Source: a bacterium (GTDB lineage Bacteria > Patescibacteriota > Saccharimonadia > Saccharimonadales > Saccharimonadaceae). Taken from it: a stretch of 64,000 nt of DNA. Below the pieces are notes generated by a model. It saw only the letters and a program-made list of their open reading frames with translations. It made no database searches and was not told the origin of the DNA. Positions within the stretch are counted from its first letter, which is position 1. The number at the start of each line of letters is the position of its first letter. The stretch lies in the NCBI GenBank assembly GCA_027451105.1, contig DAIDKB010000024.1:1-64000 (forward strand). Reading direction: 5' to 3'. A program made the translations under genes and the position numbers. Below, in pieces: positions 42,176-51,473 of the stretch.

Positions 42176-44860
42176 CTAGCGGCCATGTCGACGCTTAAAT
42201 ATTCGATAAGTTATTATCGTCATAAGAATCACAGAAATAATAGCACCTAGACTATAAGCTAGTCTGACAAGATTAAAGCTAGAACGGTTTAATGATAATC
42301 GATTAGTTTTTATACTACTGTCACCCAAAACCGCTGCGACAACACCATAATCACCCCGCCGCGACGATACTAAAACGTCGTCACTAGTCTTTTTACTAGT
42401 CATCATACCGTCATGTGAATTAGAGTCAGGTGTTATGGTTATATTTAGCTTACTATTTGGCCGAGGCAACGGAGTGGCTGTTATAGGCGGGCCACTGATA
42501 GGTAGTGGCGTTGTGTTTACGACATCATAATAATCGACATCTTCACCACTCGGCGAAGTTCCGTATAGGTGAATCGTATGATAACCGTCTGGAATATCAC
42601 TAGGTATATTAATATTTGCGATTAACCCACCGTCCATATTTGGCTGAAATGTCCCGAGCAATATTGAGTCGGAGTGAATCTCAGCATGAACTTGCACATT
42701 GGGATCAAATAACGAAGGTGGCATATTAATTACCTTCTGCTTGCCATTGATAGACCCAATTTTATCAGACGTAAATCTAACATTATGTTGATAGCTATAA
42801 TTATGCATTACCCCACCAAATAGCCAATAGTCATCGGGCCACGGTGGCAGCACGCTATTATAGCAACCTATATCAGATACACTACACGCATCTGCGGCTG
42901 AATTGTCGGTAATTGCTTTTGCGACCACTTTGCTAATAAGGTCCTGACCAATCGGAGTTGGATGAAAACTTTCACTACCTATAATTTTGCTAAAGTCATA
43001 ATCTTTAATAAACGGTATATCATCACCCGTCCTGATCCAATTCACAGCACTCGGCTTCTTACTTCCACAAAGCACTTGATCGCCAAGGCTACCCTCTATA
43101 TCAATATAATGTACACCAGCCTTCTTAGCAGCCGCGGCAATCACCTGATTGATATATTTTATACCTTCATCCATAAAAGGTCGCTCAAACCTATCAAACA
43201 TCAAGCCAAGTGGAACGCCACAACTTCCTTTCGGATCAATAATCTTAGGGTAGCCAACAGCGTATATTGTAGACTGTGGCGACAGGCGTCTTAAATTTGT
43301 GTATGTATCAAGTAGTGTCCAGAATAATCCGCGTATCTCCACCGCCGTCTTCTCACGACCCTCGGGCGTTAATGCCCACTCGCACGTATCTAGGCCCAGA
43401 CAGGTCTTCAATTTATCCATAAATCCGACGTCATTTCCGCCAATACCGATTGTTATAATTTTTGGTTGATATTGCTCCACAAAGACCGCCTGCAAAATTC
43501 TACCTGGTATAAAATTCTCCCTGGCTTCAGTTAGGGCCGACGTTTTCTGTTCGCTCGTAAGATTAGCCGCCTTAAACCTATCACCTTGACCCTGGTAATC
43601 TGTTGCCCAGCCGATTACATCATTGGTTGTCGCACCTGAACAAGCGATGCTTTTTGCATATATGTCGCTAATGCCCAGTATCCTTGCAGTTAGATAAGGA
43701 TAGGAGCGAGCACTAAGATGACACTTCTCATAATTATAGTTCGTACCTTTTTGGTAATAACTGTCCGACGTTTCGCCCTCTCCACTTGAATATGAGTCAC
43801 CAAGCGCCAGAAAATTTAATCTAAACGGTTCATAGCCGGCAGCAGCTAAAACGACTTCGCGCTGCTCACCATAGCGACCCATTGCATAAAAAGTAAGCTC
43901 GCCACCATCACTGTTAAATCTTGGATGCACAGCCGCAAAAAAATGCGGAATAAATTTATCAGTATTAATTGGCACCAACCCACACGGAGCCTTGATCGTA
44001 TAGTCAATCTCCATCTGAGCGCCCGTGACAGATTCGCCACAGCTATCATCAATATTAAAAATTTGAATGTAAGCGTTCATACCCATAACCGCAACATGCA
44101 AGCCGTCATTACTAATCGCCATCTCAGTTGTGGGCGCCATTCCTGTAAAATAACTAAGCGTCATAGATGATATTCGTCTTAGCTCTCGACTATGCAGATT
44201 AAGAACGTATATGCCTTTTTCGCGAATTTCAATTGCTAACCAGTCACCATTTTCGGAAGCACTATATCCACCAACTGGCCATGCCTTTAATGGGTCGTTC
44301 GTATACACGTAATCGGGGCTTGCATTATCAAAGGCATAAACCGGTGATAATGAGTTAGTATCAATAATTTTTCTGATTCGTTTTGAGAAATTATTAAATA
44401 ACACAATTGATTCACCAAGCCTTAAGCTTAAACGCTGTTTAGTAACCAGAACGTCAGCTCCCGGAACGTATGTGCACGGATCGTATAAATCACAAGATGC
44501 ACCCACTAGCCTATACATCTTTTCTTCACGTATATTACCCAACACCGGTATATAACTATTACCATTGCGATACATTCCAAATTTAAGCTTTGGTCCAGTC
44601 GTTATGCATGCATTAACGCTGTTAGTTTCTCCATCAACTTGTTCGTTCTGTAGTTGAGTCGGGCAAGTCGTCATAGCCAAGGCGTCACTAATTGGATTTG
44701 TATATATAACGGTTGCTTCGTTACTCCCCCAAGGCCAGATCCAACGCACACTGGCTGACCCTGGCTTATCAACAATTAACACCGTAAAAATCGATATAGT
44801 TAAGGCAAATATAAAGAAGTTAAGGATTCTACGCGATTTAGATTGAACGAACTTACCCAC
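42176..44860 (-). CDS. Large exported SGNH/GDSL hydrolase
   Basis: 894 aa surface protein. An N-terminal membrane helix/signal (about 12-30) leads to a beta-propeller-like region (about 60-350; repeats such as WLAIEIREKGIYVLNLHSRELRRI). The SGNH esterase core follows: block I LALGDSYSSGEGE (nucleophile Ser), block II SGATTND, block III GIGGNDVGF and block V SFHPTPIGQ with the catalytic His. A beta-sandwich region and a C-terminal membrane helix (about 865-885) end in RRHGR. It is probably anchored at both ends. The substrate (lipid, acyl sugar or cell-wall ester) is unknown. Confidence 0.88.
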   Translation of the reverse strand: MGKFVQSKSRRILNFFIFALTISIFTVLIVDKPGSASVRWIWPWGSNEATVIYTNPISDALAMTTCPTQLQNEQVDGETNSVNACITTGPKLKFGMYRNGNSYIPVLGNIREEKMYRLVGASCDLYDPCTYVPGADVLVTKQRLSLRLGESIVLFNNFSKRIRKIIDTNSLSPVYAFDNASPDYVYTNDPLKAWPVGGYSASENGDWLAIEIREKGIYVLNLHSRELRRISSMTLSYFTGMAPTTEMAISNDGLHVAVMGMNAYIQIFNIDDSCGESVTGAQMEIDYTIKAPCGLVPINTDKFIPHFFAAVHPRFNSDGGELTFYAMGRYGEQREVVLAAAGYEPFRLNFLALGDSYSSGEGETSDSYYQKGTNYNYEKCHLSARSYPYLTARILGISDIYAKSIACSGATTNDVIGWATDYQGQGDRFKAANLTSEQKTSALTEARENFIPGRILQAVFVEQYQPKIITIGIGGNDVGFMDKLKTCLGLDTCEWALTPEGREKTAVEIRGLFWTLLDTYTNLRRLSPQSTIYAVGYPKIIDPKGSCGVPLGLMFDRFERPFMDEGIKYINQVIAAAAKKAGVHYIDIEGSLGDQVLCGSKKPSAVNWIRTGDDIPFIKDYDFSKIIGSESFHPTPIGQDLISKVVAKAITDNSAADACSVSDIGCYNSVLPPWPDDYWLFGGVMHNYSYQHNVRFTSDKIGSINGKQKVINMPPSLFDPNVQVHAEIHSDSILLGTFQPNMDGGLIANINIPSDIPDGYHTIHLYGTSPSGEDVDYYDVVNTTPLPISGPPITATPLPRPNSKLNITITPDSNSHDGMMTSKKTSDDVLVSSRRGDYGVVAAVLGDSSIKTNRLSLNRSSFNLVRLAYSLGAIISVILMTIITYRIFKRRHGR

Positions 44861-45027
44861 CGTACATTCCTCGCAGTTTATAAAAAGATAATATACCCTA
44901 AGATAATTCTAAGCAATACTTATTTTTAATATAAGCTTATTTAAATTTATAATGACACTTCACCCAATCTATGTCATATTAAACCTATCCAATCCTGGAG
45001 TACCTACGACATGCACAAGGAGGCGAA

Positions 45028-45594
45028 ATGATAATCATCCCAGACATCCGACCCAGCAAGATCAACCCGGCCAATGCGTTCACGCTGGCGCGGATTCCGC
45101 TGCTGGTGGTTGGTATCTTGGTGTTCATCAACCAGTCGCGGATTCTTGGCGTTGCAGTGATGGCGCTGGCTGCGTTGACCGACTTCTTTGACGGTCGCGT
45201 GGCCCGCCGCTTTCACTGCAAGACCGAGTTCGGCCGACAGCTTGACCCCCTGACCGACAAGGTCTTCATGGCGATGATCGTGATTTTCGCGCTGACTCAG
45301 GTTAGCGGCCACGGCGGCTTGTACCTGCTGTGGGCGATTGTCGCTATCGAGGCGGTTTTGGCCTCGATCACTGTCGTCTCGCTGCGCAAGTTCCACCGCG
45401 TCCCCTACGTCGTCACGCTCGGCAAGTGGGGCATGTTGGGGCGCATGACATCGGTCGTGGCGCTGCTGCTGGCAACCGCCTTCACTGGCGTTCCCTACTG
45501 GGTGCTCGTCTATTTTGGCGTAATTAGCGGCACCTTTGGCGTCTTTTGCGGCGCCGACGCCTCGGTTGATTACATCAAACAGATGAGGAGCTAG
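45028..45594 (+). CDS. CDP-alcohol phosphatidyltransferase (GC-rich)
   Basis: 188 aa integral membrane enzyme with the complete family motif D-G-x2-A-R-x8-G-x3-D-x3-D, from DGRVAR to LDPLTD, and four to five hydrophobic helices. Likely a PgsA-type phosphatidylglycerophosphate or related synthase. GC content is far above the surrounding AT-rich genes, AAGGAGG precedes the ATG, and a private terminator follows, suggesting transfer as a single-gene unit. Confidence 0.88.
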   Translation: MIIIPDIRPSKINPANAFTLARIPLLVVGILVFINQSRILGVAVMALAALTDFFDGRVARRFHCKTEFGRQLDPLTDKVFMAMIVIFALTQVSGHGGLYLLWAIVAIEAVLASITVVSLRKFHRVPYVVTLGKWGMLGRMTSVVALLLATAFTGVPYWVLVYFGVISGTFGVFCGADASVDYIKQMRS

Positions 45595-45626
45595 CCGCCA
45601 TCGTCACCGCACCGCATTGCCGTAGG

Positions 45627-45670
45627 TAGCCGCGTCCGTTCACTCGGGCGCGGCTATTTACATTTTGGAG
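45627..45670 (+). terminator. Terminator of the CDP-alcohol transferase gene
   Basis: An 11-bp stem TAGCCGCGTCC/GGGCGCGGCTA (one mismatch allowed; 45627-45637 with 45646-45656), then TTTACATTTT. Confidence 0.82.
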
Positions 45671-45790
45671 CCATAACGCCCGCAATAACACTCTTGTTCT
45701 TGAGGATATAATTATTATCACCATGAAAACTTGACATGATGCAGTACAATAGTAGTTATAAAAACATAAGCACAATAGAAGGATACATCC

Positions 45791-46318
45791 ATGGTCAAAA
45801 AAGCAAAAAATAATGGAGTCAATTACGTCTGGGCAATTTCACGTATCACCTTAGGACTTATCCTTCTATGGGCATTTGTCGACAAGCTATTTGGCCTGGG
45901 TTACTCAACCTGCAATGTAAAGGGTATCACCACTGTTGGTTGTCATTCGGCCTGGCTGTCTGGCGGCTCACCTACTAGCGGCTTCCTGTCGCACGTAAGC
46001 GGCCCATTCGCACACTTCTACAGCACCCTAGCCGGCGTACCACTTGTTGACTGGCTATTTATGCTAGGCCTACTTGGCATTGGTGTTGGCCTGGTGTTGG
46101 GCATTGCTATGAAACTAAGCGCAGTCACGGGCAGTGTTCTGTTCTTTATGATGTGGACAGCATCCCTATGGCCAGCCACAAACCCATTCATCGATGAGCA
46201 CATCATCTATATCCTTCTTATCCTGGGCCTAGCCGGCGTCAACAAGGATCAAGTACTGGGACTACGCAAAGTCTGGGTTAACCTGCCAATCGTTAAAAAA
46301 TTCTCTTGGTTAGAGTAG
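45791..46318 (+). CDS. DoxX-family membrane protein
   Basis: 175 aa with four predicted helices. The family entry segment RITLGLILLWAFVDKLFG, then GWLSG-like loops and LLGIGVGLVLGIAMKLSAVTG, fit DoxX/DoxD-type proteins, which are linked to quinone or thiol redox at the membrane. AAGGA lies 9 nt before the ATG. It is convergent with a GlcD-type flavoenzyme, and an NDH-2 gene follows that, so a small electron-transfer cluster is inferred. Confidence 0.85.
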   Translation: MVKKAKNNGVNYVWAISRITLGLILLWAFVDKLFGLGYSTCNVKGITTVGCHSAWLSGGSPTSGFLSHVSGPFAHFYSTLAGVPLVDWLFMLGLLGIGVGLVLGIAMKLSAVTGSVLFFMMWTASLWPATNPFIDEHIIYILLILGLAGVNKDQVLGLRKVWVNLPIVKKFSWLE

Positions 46319-46319
46319 T

Positions 46320-47972
46320 TTAAAACTTATCCCGTAGGTGGGACATACTGTATGTCCAGTTTGCATCGGTCTTTTTATGCGGATTAAAGATGTTCTGCGG
46401 GTCAAAGATATGTTTAGCTTGCTTGAATAAATCATAAACTTGCTCGCCGTACATAGCCTTCAGCCATGGCCCGCGAATCATACCGTCATTGTGCTCACCC
46501 GACAAAGAACCGCCATATTTTAGAACCATTGCCGTGACTTCTTTCATGGCCGGTTCTAGCTTGGCTTTATCAGAGGCTTTTTCGATATTCATAAGTGGGA
46601 TAATGTGAAAATTGCCATCACCCATGTGGCCGGCAATCGTCGCCAACAATCGATACTTCTTAATCACACGTCGAACTTCTGGCAAGAAATTTGGCAAGGT
46701 CGCAGGCGGCACAACTAAGTCGTCCATAAATGGCGCCGTGTGCTTGTCCTTGATCTTGCTCCTTAGCAGCTGAAAACTAGCCCGGCGCATAATCCAAAAC
46801 TTGCGGCTTTTAGCTTCGGTCTCATCTTCCTCAAACAATGCTTCGTGTTTGTAAGACTTCAGGTCCTGACGCATCGCATGAACTCGCTCGGCCACCTTTT
46901 CTTTGGTATCATCTTGAAATTCTACCAATAAAATCATCTTTGGGATGCCGCGCGTCAATTTTAAGGCGTCCGGTATAAGCTGTAAGGCCATTTTAATAGT
47001 CTCAACCCAACCGATTTGTTTATGAAATAGTGGCAGCAAGCGCAGGCTTAACATAAGAGTGTAGTTGTCAAAACCTTCAAAAGTCGCTGGTTTATTCTTC
47101 ATAACGGTGTTAATCAAATCACCGAGGTCGTCGGTTGAGCGTAAAAAGACAACCAATGTGCCCGATTCTTTTGGCGCCTGGACTAGACGAAACTTTATAT
47201 CGGTGACAATCCCAAGCGTGCCCTGTGATCCGGTGAACAAATGAGTGATGTCAAAAATACCAGTCTCTCTGTCCCAAACATTCCACAAGTGATAACCCGT
47301 CGAATCCTTACTTACCTTAGGTTTAGCGTTGTAAATGGTGTCGTAATTATCGTCGATAAGTTTAAATAAATCTCTGTACAGATTGCCCTCGAAGTCATTT
47401 TGGGAAATTTTTTTATCGAGTTGCTTCTTGTTTAGTGGCTTCATCTCGTATTCATTACCGTCAGCCAAAACGACCTTTAATGATTCGACAAAATCCTCGG
47501 TCTTACCGTACTGCAATGAACGTTCGCCGCCGGCATTATTAGCCACCATTCCACCGATGGTACAGAGGTCACGTGAAGCTGGAAAACTCGGCATCAGTAC
47601 GCCATGTTTTAATGTTTCAGCCTCAAAGTCTCGATAATATACACCAGGTTGGGCGTGTCCAGTCGATGTATTCACCTCAAGAATCTGATTAAAATGCTTC
47701 AGCATATCAAGCACAATTGAATTATTCACAGCACCGCCCGACATATCGGTACCAGCACTTCGGGCTGTAATTGAAAGCTCTGGGTTTTTGGCTTTATTTT
47801 GGCTGACATATTTTACGATTTGCTGGACATCGGCACTGTCTTTTGGCGCAATCACTAGACTTGGGCGCAGCTCGAACATGCTGGCATCATGACTAAAGTT
47901 TTCTATCGTTTCAGGTGATTCCTCAAGGTCGCCCTTAACCAGCACCTCAAGGTCTTTTTTTATATTACTCAT
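46320..47972 (-). CDS. FAD-linked oxidase (GlcD / D-lactate dehydrogenase type)
   Basis: 550 aa. An N-terminal PCMH FAD-binding domain (SITARSAGTDMSGGAVNNSIVLD, FPASRDLCTIGGMVANNAGGE, FTGSQGTLGIVTDIKFRLV) and a C-terminal FAD-oxidase domain with the metal/substrate-site segment GHMGDGNFHI and SGEHNDGMIRGPW. Oxidises a 2-hydroxy acid, D-lactate or glycolate being most likely, and passes electrons to quinone or another acceptor. No Fe-S extension is present. It lies back-to-back with NDH-2 at 48028. Confidence 0.9.
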   Translation of the reverse strand: MSNIKKDLEVLVKGDLEESPETIENFSHDASMFELRPSLVIAPKDSADVQQIVKYVSQNKAKNPELSITARSAGTDMSGGAVNNSIVLDMLKHFNQILEVNTSTGHAQPGVYYRDFEAETLKHGVLMPSFPASRDLCTIGGMVANNAGGERSLQYGKTEDFVESLKVVLADGNEYEMKPLNKKQLDKKISQNDFEGNLYRDLFKLIDDNYDTIYNAKPKVSKDSTGYHLWNVWDRETGIFDITHLFTGSQGTLGIVTDIKFRLVQAPKESGTLVVFLRSTDDLGDLINTVMKNKPATFEGFDNYTLMLSLRLLPLFHKQIGWVETIKMALQLIPDALKLTRGIPKMILLVEFQDDTKEKVAERVHAMRQDLKSYKHEALFEEDETEAKSRKFWIMRRASFQLLRSKIKDKHTAPFMDDLVVPPATLPNFLPEVRRVIKKYRLLATIAGHMGDGNFHIIPLMNIEKASDKAKLEPAMKEVTAMVLKYGGSLSGEHNDGMIRGPWLKAMYGEQVYDLFKQAKHIFDPQNIFNPHKKTDANWTYSMSHLRDKF

Positions 47973-48027
47973 GCTTTAAGCGTACTTGATTTGCTCTTGG
48001 TTGACAATCTGATATATCATAGGCGAT

Positions 48028-49221
48028 ATGAAGCATATTGTAATCGCAGGTGGTGGCTTTGCTGGTATCAAACTAGCACGGAAATTACGCAAACAAAAAG
48101 ACGTTCGAATAACCCTTATCAATGATTTTGAGTATTTTCGTTATAGCCCCGCATTATATCGGGCCGTGACTGGATTCAAAATAGGTATCGCTCGACTGCC
48201 CATTGAGTGGATGTTGATAGATTCCGACAATGTATCAATTGTCGTGGGCCGAATCGTTGATCTTGACCAAAACAAAAAACAGCTAAAGCTCGAGAATGGA
48301 CAAAAAATCGATTACGACGAAGTCGTCTTTGCCCTTGGCTCCGTCAATAATTACTTTGGCATCGAAGGCCTAAATGAGTACTCGTATGGTGTCAAAACCG
48401 TGCAAGAGGCTATTAGCCTGAAGGCTCATATTCACAACAGTCTAACTCAGAAAGCTCAGGCAGCAGATGAAAATTATGTGATAATCGGCGCCGGCCCAAC
48501 CGGTGTTGAGCTAGCCGGAGCACTTGGGGCCTACCTCATCGGTGTAGTCAAGAAACACAAGCTCAGACACCACCCCGTAAAAATATACTTAGTCGAAGCT
48601 GGCTCGCGCATTTTGCCCCAAATGTCAGAAAAAGCCAGTCGTAAAGCCAGTCGACGCCTAGCGAAATTAGGCGTCGAGACACTACTTAACACTGCCGTAC
48701 AATCTGAAACTTTAAGCGAACTCAAGACTTCGGTTGGCATGATTAAGTCCAAGAACGTCATTTGGGCAGCCGGCACCCAAAATAATCCTTTTTTCAAAGA
48801 GCATCCCGAAATTTTCACACTTAACAAACGTGGTTACGTCATGGTCAATCAGCACCTTCAGGTTACACCCAGTATCTACGTTTGTGGTGATAACGCAGCT
48901 ACCCCCCACAGCGGCCTAGCCGAGACTGCAGTTGAACATGCTAGCTTTATCGCAAATGATATAATCGCTAGACTCCACCACTCTAAACGACCCAAAGTGT
49001 TCGAAAAAGCTTCAATGCAAGTCGTACCAGTCGGAAATCGCTGGTCAGTGTTTCAATACCAGTCGCTCGTAATTAGCGGTTGGCTAGTTAGCCTAATACG
49101 ACGATTTGCCGATATATTTGGCTACACCGACGTGCTTGGCCCGATTAAAGCCCTAACAATCTGGTCAAATAGTGACAGGTTCGAAGACGACTGTCCGATT
49201 TGCGACAAAAGTCGGCGCTAG
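48028..49221 (+). CDS. ndh: Type II NADH:quinone oxidoreductase-like flavoprotein
   Basis: 397 aa. The FAD Rossmann motif GGGFAGIKLARKL is at the N-terminus, the NAD(P)H-binding GAGPTGVELAGALG is near residue 155, and the FAD-closing motif is YVCGDNAATPHSGLAETAVEHA. It oxidises NADH without proton pumping at the membrane surface. The C-terminus ends with a CPIC pair (DDCPICDKSRR), not usual for NDH-2, which might bind metal or be redox-active. A sulfide:quinone reductase-type role is a less likely alternative. Confidence 0.85.
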   Translation: MKHIVIAGGGFAGIKLARKLRKQKDVRITLINDFEYFRYSPALYRAVTGFKIGIARLPIEWMLIDSDNVSIVVGRIVDLDQNKKQLKLENGQKIDYDEVVFALGSVNNYFGIEGLNEYSYGVKTVQEAISLKAHIHNSLTQKAQAADENYVIIGAGPTGVELAGALGAYLIGVVKKHKLRHHPVKIYLVEAGSRILPQMSEKASRKASRRLAKLGVETLLNTAVQSETLSELKTSVGMIKSKNVIWAAGTQNNPFFKEHPEIFTLNKRGYVMVNQHLQVTPSIYVCGDNAATPHSGLAETAVEHASFIANDIIARLHHSKRPKVFEKASMQVVPVGNRWSVFQYQSLVISGWLVSLIRRFADIFGYTDVLGPIKALTIWSNSDRFEDDCPICDKSRR

Positions 49222-49264
49222 CACTCGATATTGATATTATATAGATTTCAGCACTTGATATTAT

Positions 49265-49282
49265 CTGTTAAACTATTAACAG
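49265..49282. promoter_or_regulatory. Palindrome abutting the tsaD start codon
   Basis: CTGTTAA-ACTA-TTAACAG, ending one base before the ATG. It contains a TAAACT -10-like box 8 nt from the ATG. An operator or a start-site hairpin. Confidence 0.4.
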
Positions 49283-50335
49283 ATGAAAGTATTGGGAATT
49301 GAAAGTAGCTGTGATGAAACAGCGGCCTCTGTAGTGCAAGATGGCCGGATTCTTTTGAGTAACGTTGTTAATTCGCAAATCGATATTCACGCCTTATATG
49401 GCGGTGTTGTACCGGAGGTAGCCGCGCGCAGTCACATCGAGGTAGTTAACCCAGTTATAAATCAAGCCCTTACTGATGCCAACTTGACCTGGGATGATAT
49501 TGACGCGATTGCCGTTACTTATGCGCCCGGTTTAATCGGCTCACTGCTAGTCGGTACTCTAGCCGCACGCACGCTGGCGGTTTTAAAAAATAAACCACTC
49601 TACCCTATTCATCACGTTGAAGCCCATGTTTATGCCAATTTTCTCAATGAAAAAGCACCAGAATTTCCGATGCTAGCCCTAATCGTATCTGGTGGTCATA
49701 GCCAATTGGTATTATTCCGCGATCACGGTGACTATGAGCTGTTAGGCCAAACCCAAGACGACGCGGTTGGTGAAGCCTTTGATAAAGTTGCTAAAATTAT
49801 TGGCCTACCCTACCCCGGTGGCCCCTCAATTGCAAAGGCTGCCCTAGATGGTAGCCCTACAGCTTACAAACTACCCAAAGCCAAGTTAGATGGTAAATAT
49901 GACTTTAGCTTTTCTGGCCTTAAAACAGCCGTTCTGCGAGCCGTTCAGCATGAAGTAGGCGTCGACTTTACTTTCCCCTCCCATGACCTTCCTGGGCTTT
50001 TAAATGACGTTCAGCGGGCAAACTTCGCCGCCAGCTTCCAGCGCACAGCTGTAGAGACACTGGTTGATACGGCCGCCCGAGCTTTTCACGACTATAATCC
50101 TAAATCCGTCGTTATCGCCGGCGGTGTCGCCGCTAATCAGGAATTGCGTTGGATTCTATCCGAACACCTACCGATACAAATTGATTACGCTCCGATGAAC
50201 CTCTGTACAGACAATGGCGCCATGATTGCGACGCTTGGTTATTACTACGCGCAAAAGATGTCACCAATTGATCCAAATGACCTTGAAGTCATTCCAAGTC
50301 TTTCAATGACAAAAACCGCTTGGGCAAAGAGTTAA
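49283..50335 (+). CDS. tsaD: tRNA N6-threonylcarbamoyladenosine transferase
   Basis: 350 aa ASKHA-fold enzyme that transfers threonylcarbamoyl to A37 of ANN-decoding tRNAs, together with TsaB, TsaC and TsaE (not in this window). Signatures are GIESSCDETAASVV, the iron-binding HHVEAHVYANF (His-x3-His), VSGGHSQLVLF, GGPSIAKAA and the late Asp of LCTDNGAMIA. Length is standard. Confidence 0.97.
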   Translation: MKVLGIESSCDETAASVVQDGRILLSNVVNSQIDIHALYGGVVPEVAARSHIEVVNPVINQALTDANLTWDDIDAIAVTYAPGLIGSLLVGTLAARTLAVLKNKPLYPIHHVEAHVYANFLNEKAPEFPMLALIVSGGHSQLVLFRDHGDYELLGQTQDDAVGEAFDKVAKIIGLPYPGGPSIAKAALDGSPTAYKLPKAKLDGKYDFSFSGLKTAVLRAVQHEVGVDFTFPSHDLPGLLNDVQRANFAASFQRTAVETLVDTAARAFHDYNPKSVVIAGGVAANQELRWILSEHLPIQIDYAPMNLCTDNGAMIATLGYYYAQKMSPIDPNDLEVIPSLSMTKTAWAKS

Positions 50336-50341
50336 TCGTTG

Positions 50342-51325
50342 TTATTTGCGCAACGATTTGAGCCTTTGAACAGTCTTTTTGGCAGTCGGCAGCAGCCCAG
50401 ACCACAAACCATACAGTGGTGATAGCGACATATCAAAAGTTCCAGCTAGGACCGTATCGTGATCAGTCCAACTTCGCTTAAAGTTTGAAACACCGTCTTC
50501 TATCAGGCCACCAAAGTCATAATGTTTTAATCCCCACTCTTTGGTCTTGCGAATCGCGTGCCATTTAAGGGCATAATTGGCGCGCAGTTGAGCGCCCATG
50601 TCGTTCATACCGCCGTACAATTCGTAGGAGGTGTCCAGACTAACCGCCAACCATAAAAATGCCACTGGTTGATCATCGACATAGGCAGCAAACACCGGCG
50701 AATGATCCCCCATCAGACTAAAGACATCGTAGTAGTATTGATCGTCATGCAAACCAAATCCAGCACGATGCGAGGTTTGATGATAGACCTCCAGGCACTT
50801 TTCCAAATCTAAGCGGTTACGAACGGTTTTAATTGTAATATTTTCGGCAGCTGACTTGCGAATATACTGACGAGTTTTTTTAGCCATTGTCGCCAGCAAG
50901 TCACTTTCACTTTGTTCAAGATTTAGCGAGATGGTTGCAGCTGGCAAAATTGTATTATTAGACTTTTTCCAACCATTGAAGATTGGAAATTCAGCATTAT
51001 CAGGCTCTACCGACAACACAACCGAGTGGTGTTCGCGTTTCGCATAATTACCAAGGGCAAATAAAAACTCTTCACCTGTCCCCTGCTCTCCAAGCGGTCC
51101 ACGCGGCACATACGATATTGCTCGAAACGGAAATGGTAATTTTTTAGTTAAAATCTGTGCAGCGGCGACGATTTTTTCATCGTCATAACCTAAAACCCGG
51201 TCAGCAACCCAACCGTGTGCCGACTTGACCTGTCCCCAACCCCATAGCTGTAACGGATGACCGCCATTATCTAATATATAGTCATCCCATACCTCTTGTC
51301 TCGTGCACCGCTGTAGCTCAATCAT
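50342..51325 (-). CDS. Second FemAB-type ligase
   Basis: 327 aa with the FemX two-GNAT layout: WGWGQVKSAHGW, ISYVPRGPLGEQ, MAKKTRQYIRKSAAENI, the ELYGGMNDMGAQLRANYALKWHAIRK region and HYDFGGLIEDG. Probably adds an amino acid to peptidoglycan precursors or acts on another acceptor; partner of the FemAB at 32943. I used the ATG at 51325 because a TATAAT box (51332-51337) lies 6 nt upstream. The longer frame would cross this promoter. Confidence 0.88.
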   Translation of the reverse strand: MIELQRCTRQEVWDDYILDNGGHPLQLWGWGQVKSAHGWVADRVLGYDDEKIVAAAQILTKKLPFPFRAISYVPRGPLGEQGTGEEFLFALGNYAKREHHSVVLSVEPDNAEFPIFNGWKKSNNTILPAATISLNLEQSESDLLATMAKKTRQYIRKSAAENITIKTVRNRLDLEKCLEVYHQTSHRAGFGLHDDQYYYDVFSLMGDHSPVFAAYVDDQPVAFLWLAVSLDTSYELYGGMNDMGAQLRANYALKWHAIRKTKEWGLKHYDFGGLIEDGVSNFKRSWTDHDTVLAGTFDMSLSPLYGLWSGLLPTAKKTVQRLKSLRK

Positions 51326-51354
51326 ACCTCTATTATACACTGCCGGATTTATGG

Positions 51355-51473
51355 TATAATGATTATGAAAACAAACACGTGGAATTGGGAATATCATTTG
51401 TTTTCACACGAAAACAGGTGTTAGATTGATGCTAATTTCGCGTGAAAATAAACTAATAAAGAATTGATTTTTG
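51355..51473 (+). promoter_or_regulatory. valS promoter and hairpin leader
   Basis: An extended -10 box (TGG then TATAAT, 51355-51360) gives a leader of about 105 nt. It can form GAAAACAAA/TTTGTTTTC (51367-51375 with 51397-51405) or the competing GTTTTC-ACAC-GAAAAC. No T-box consensus is visible. Confidence 0.45.

Noticed and set aside
51361-51473. T-box riboswitch before valS
   Set aside because: Hairpins are present, but there is no T-box consensus or specifier-loop structure that I can recognise.
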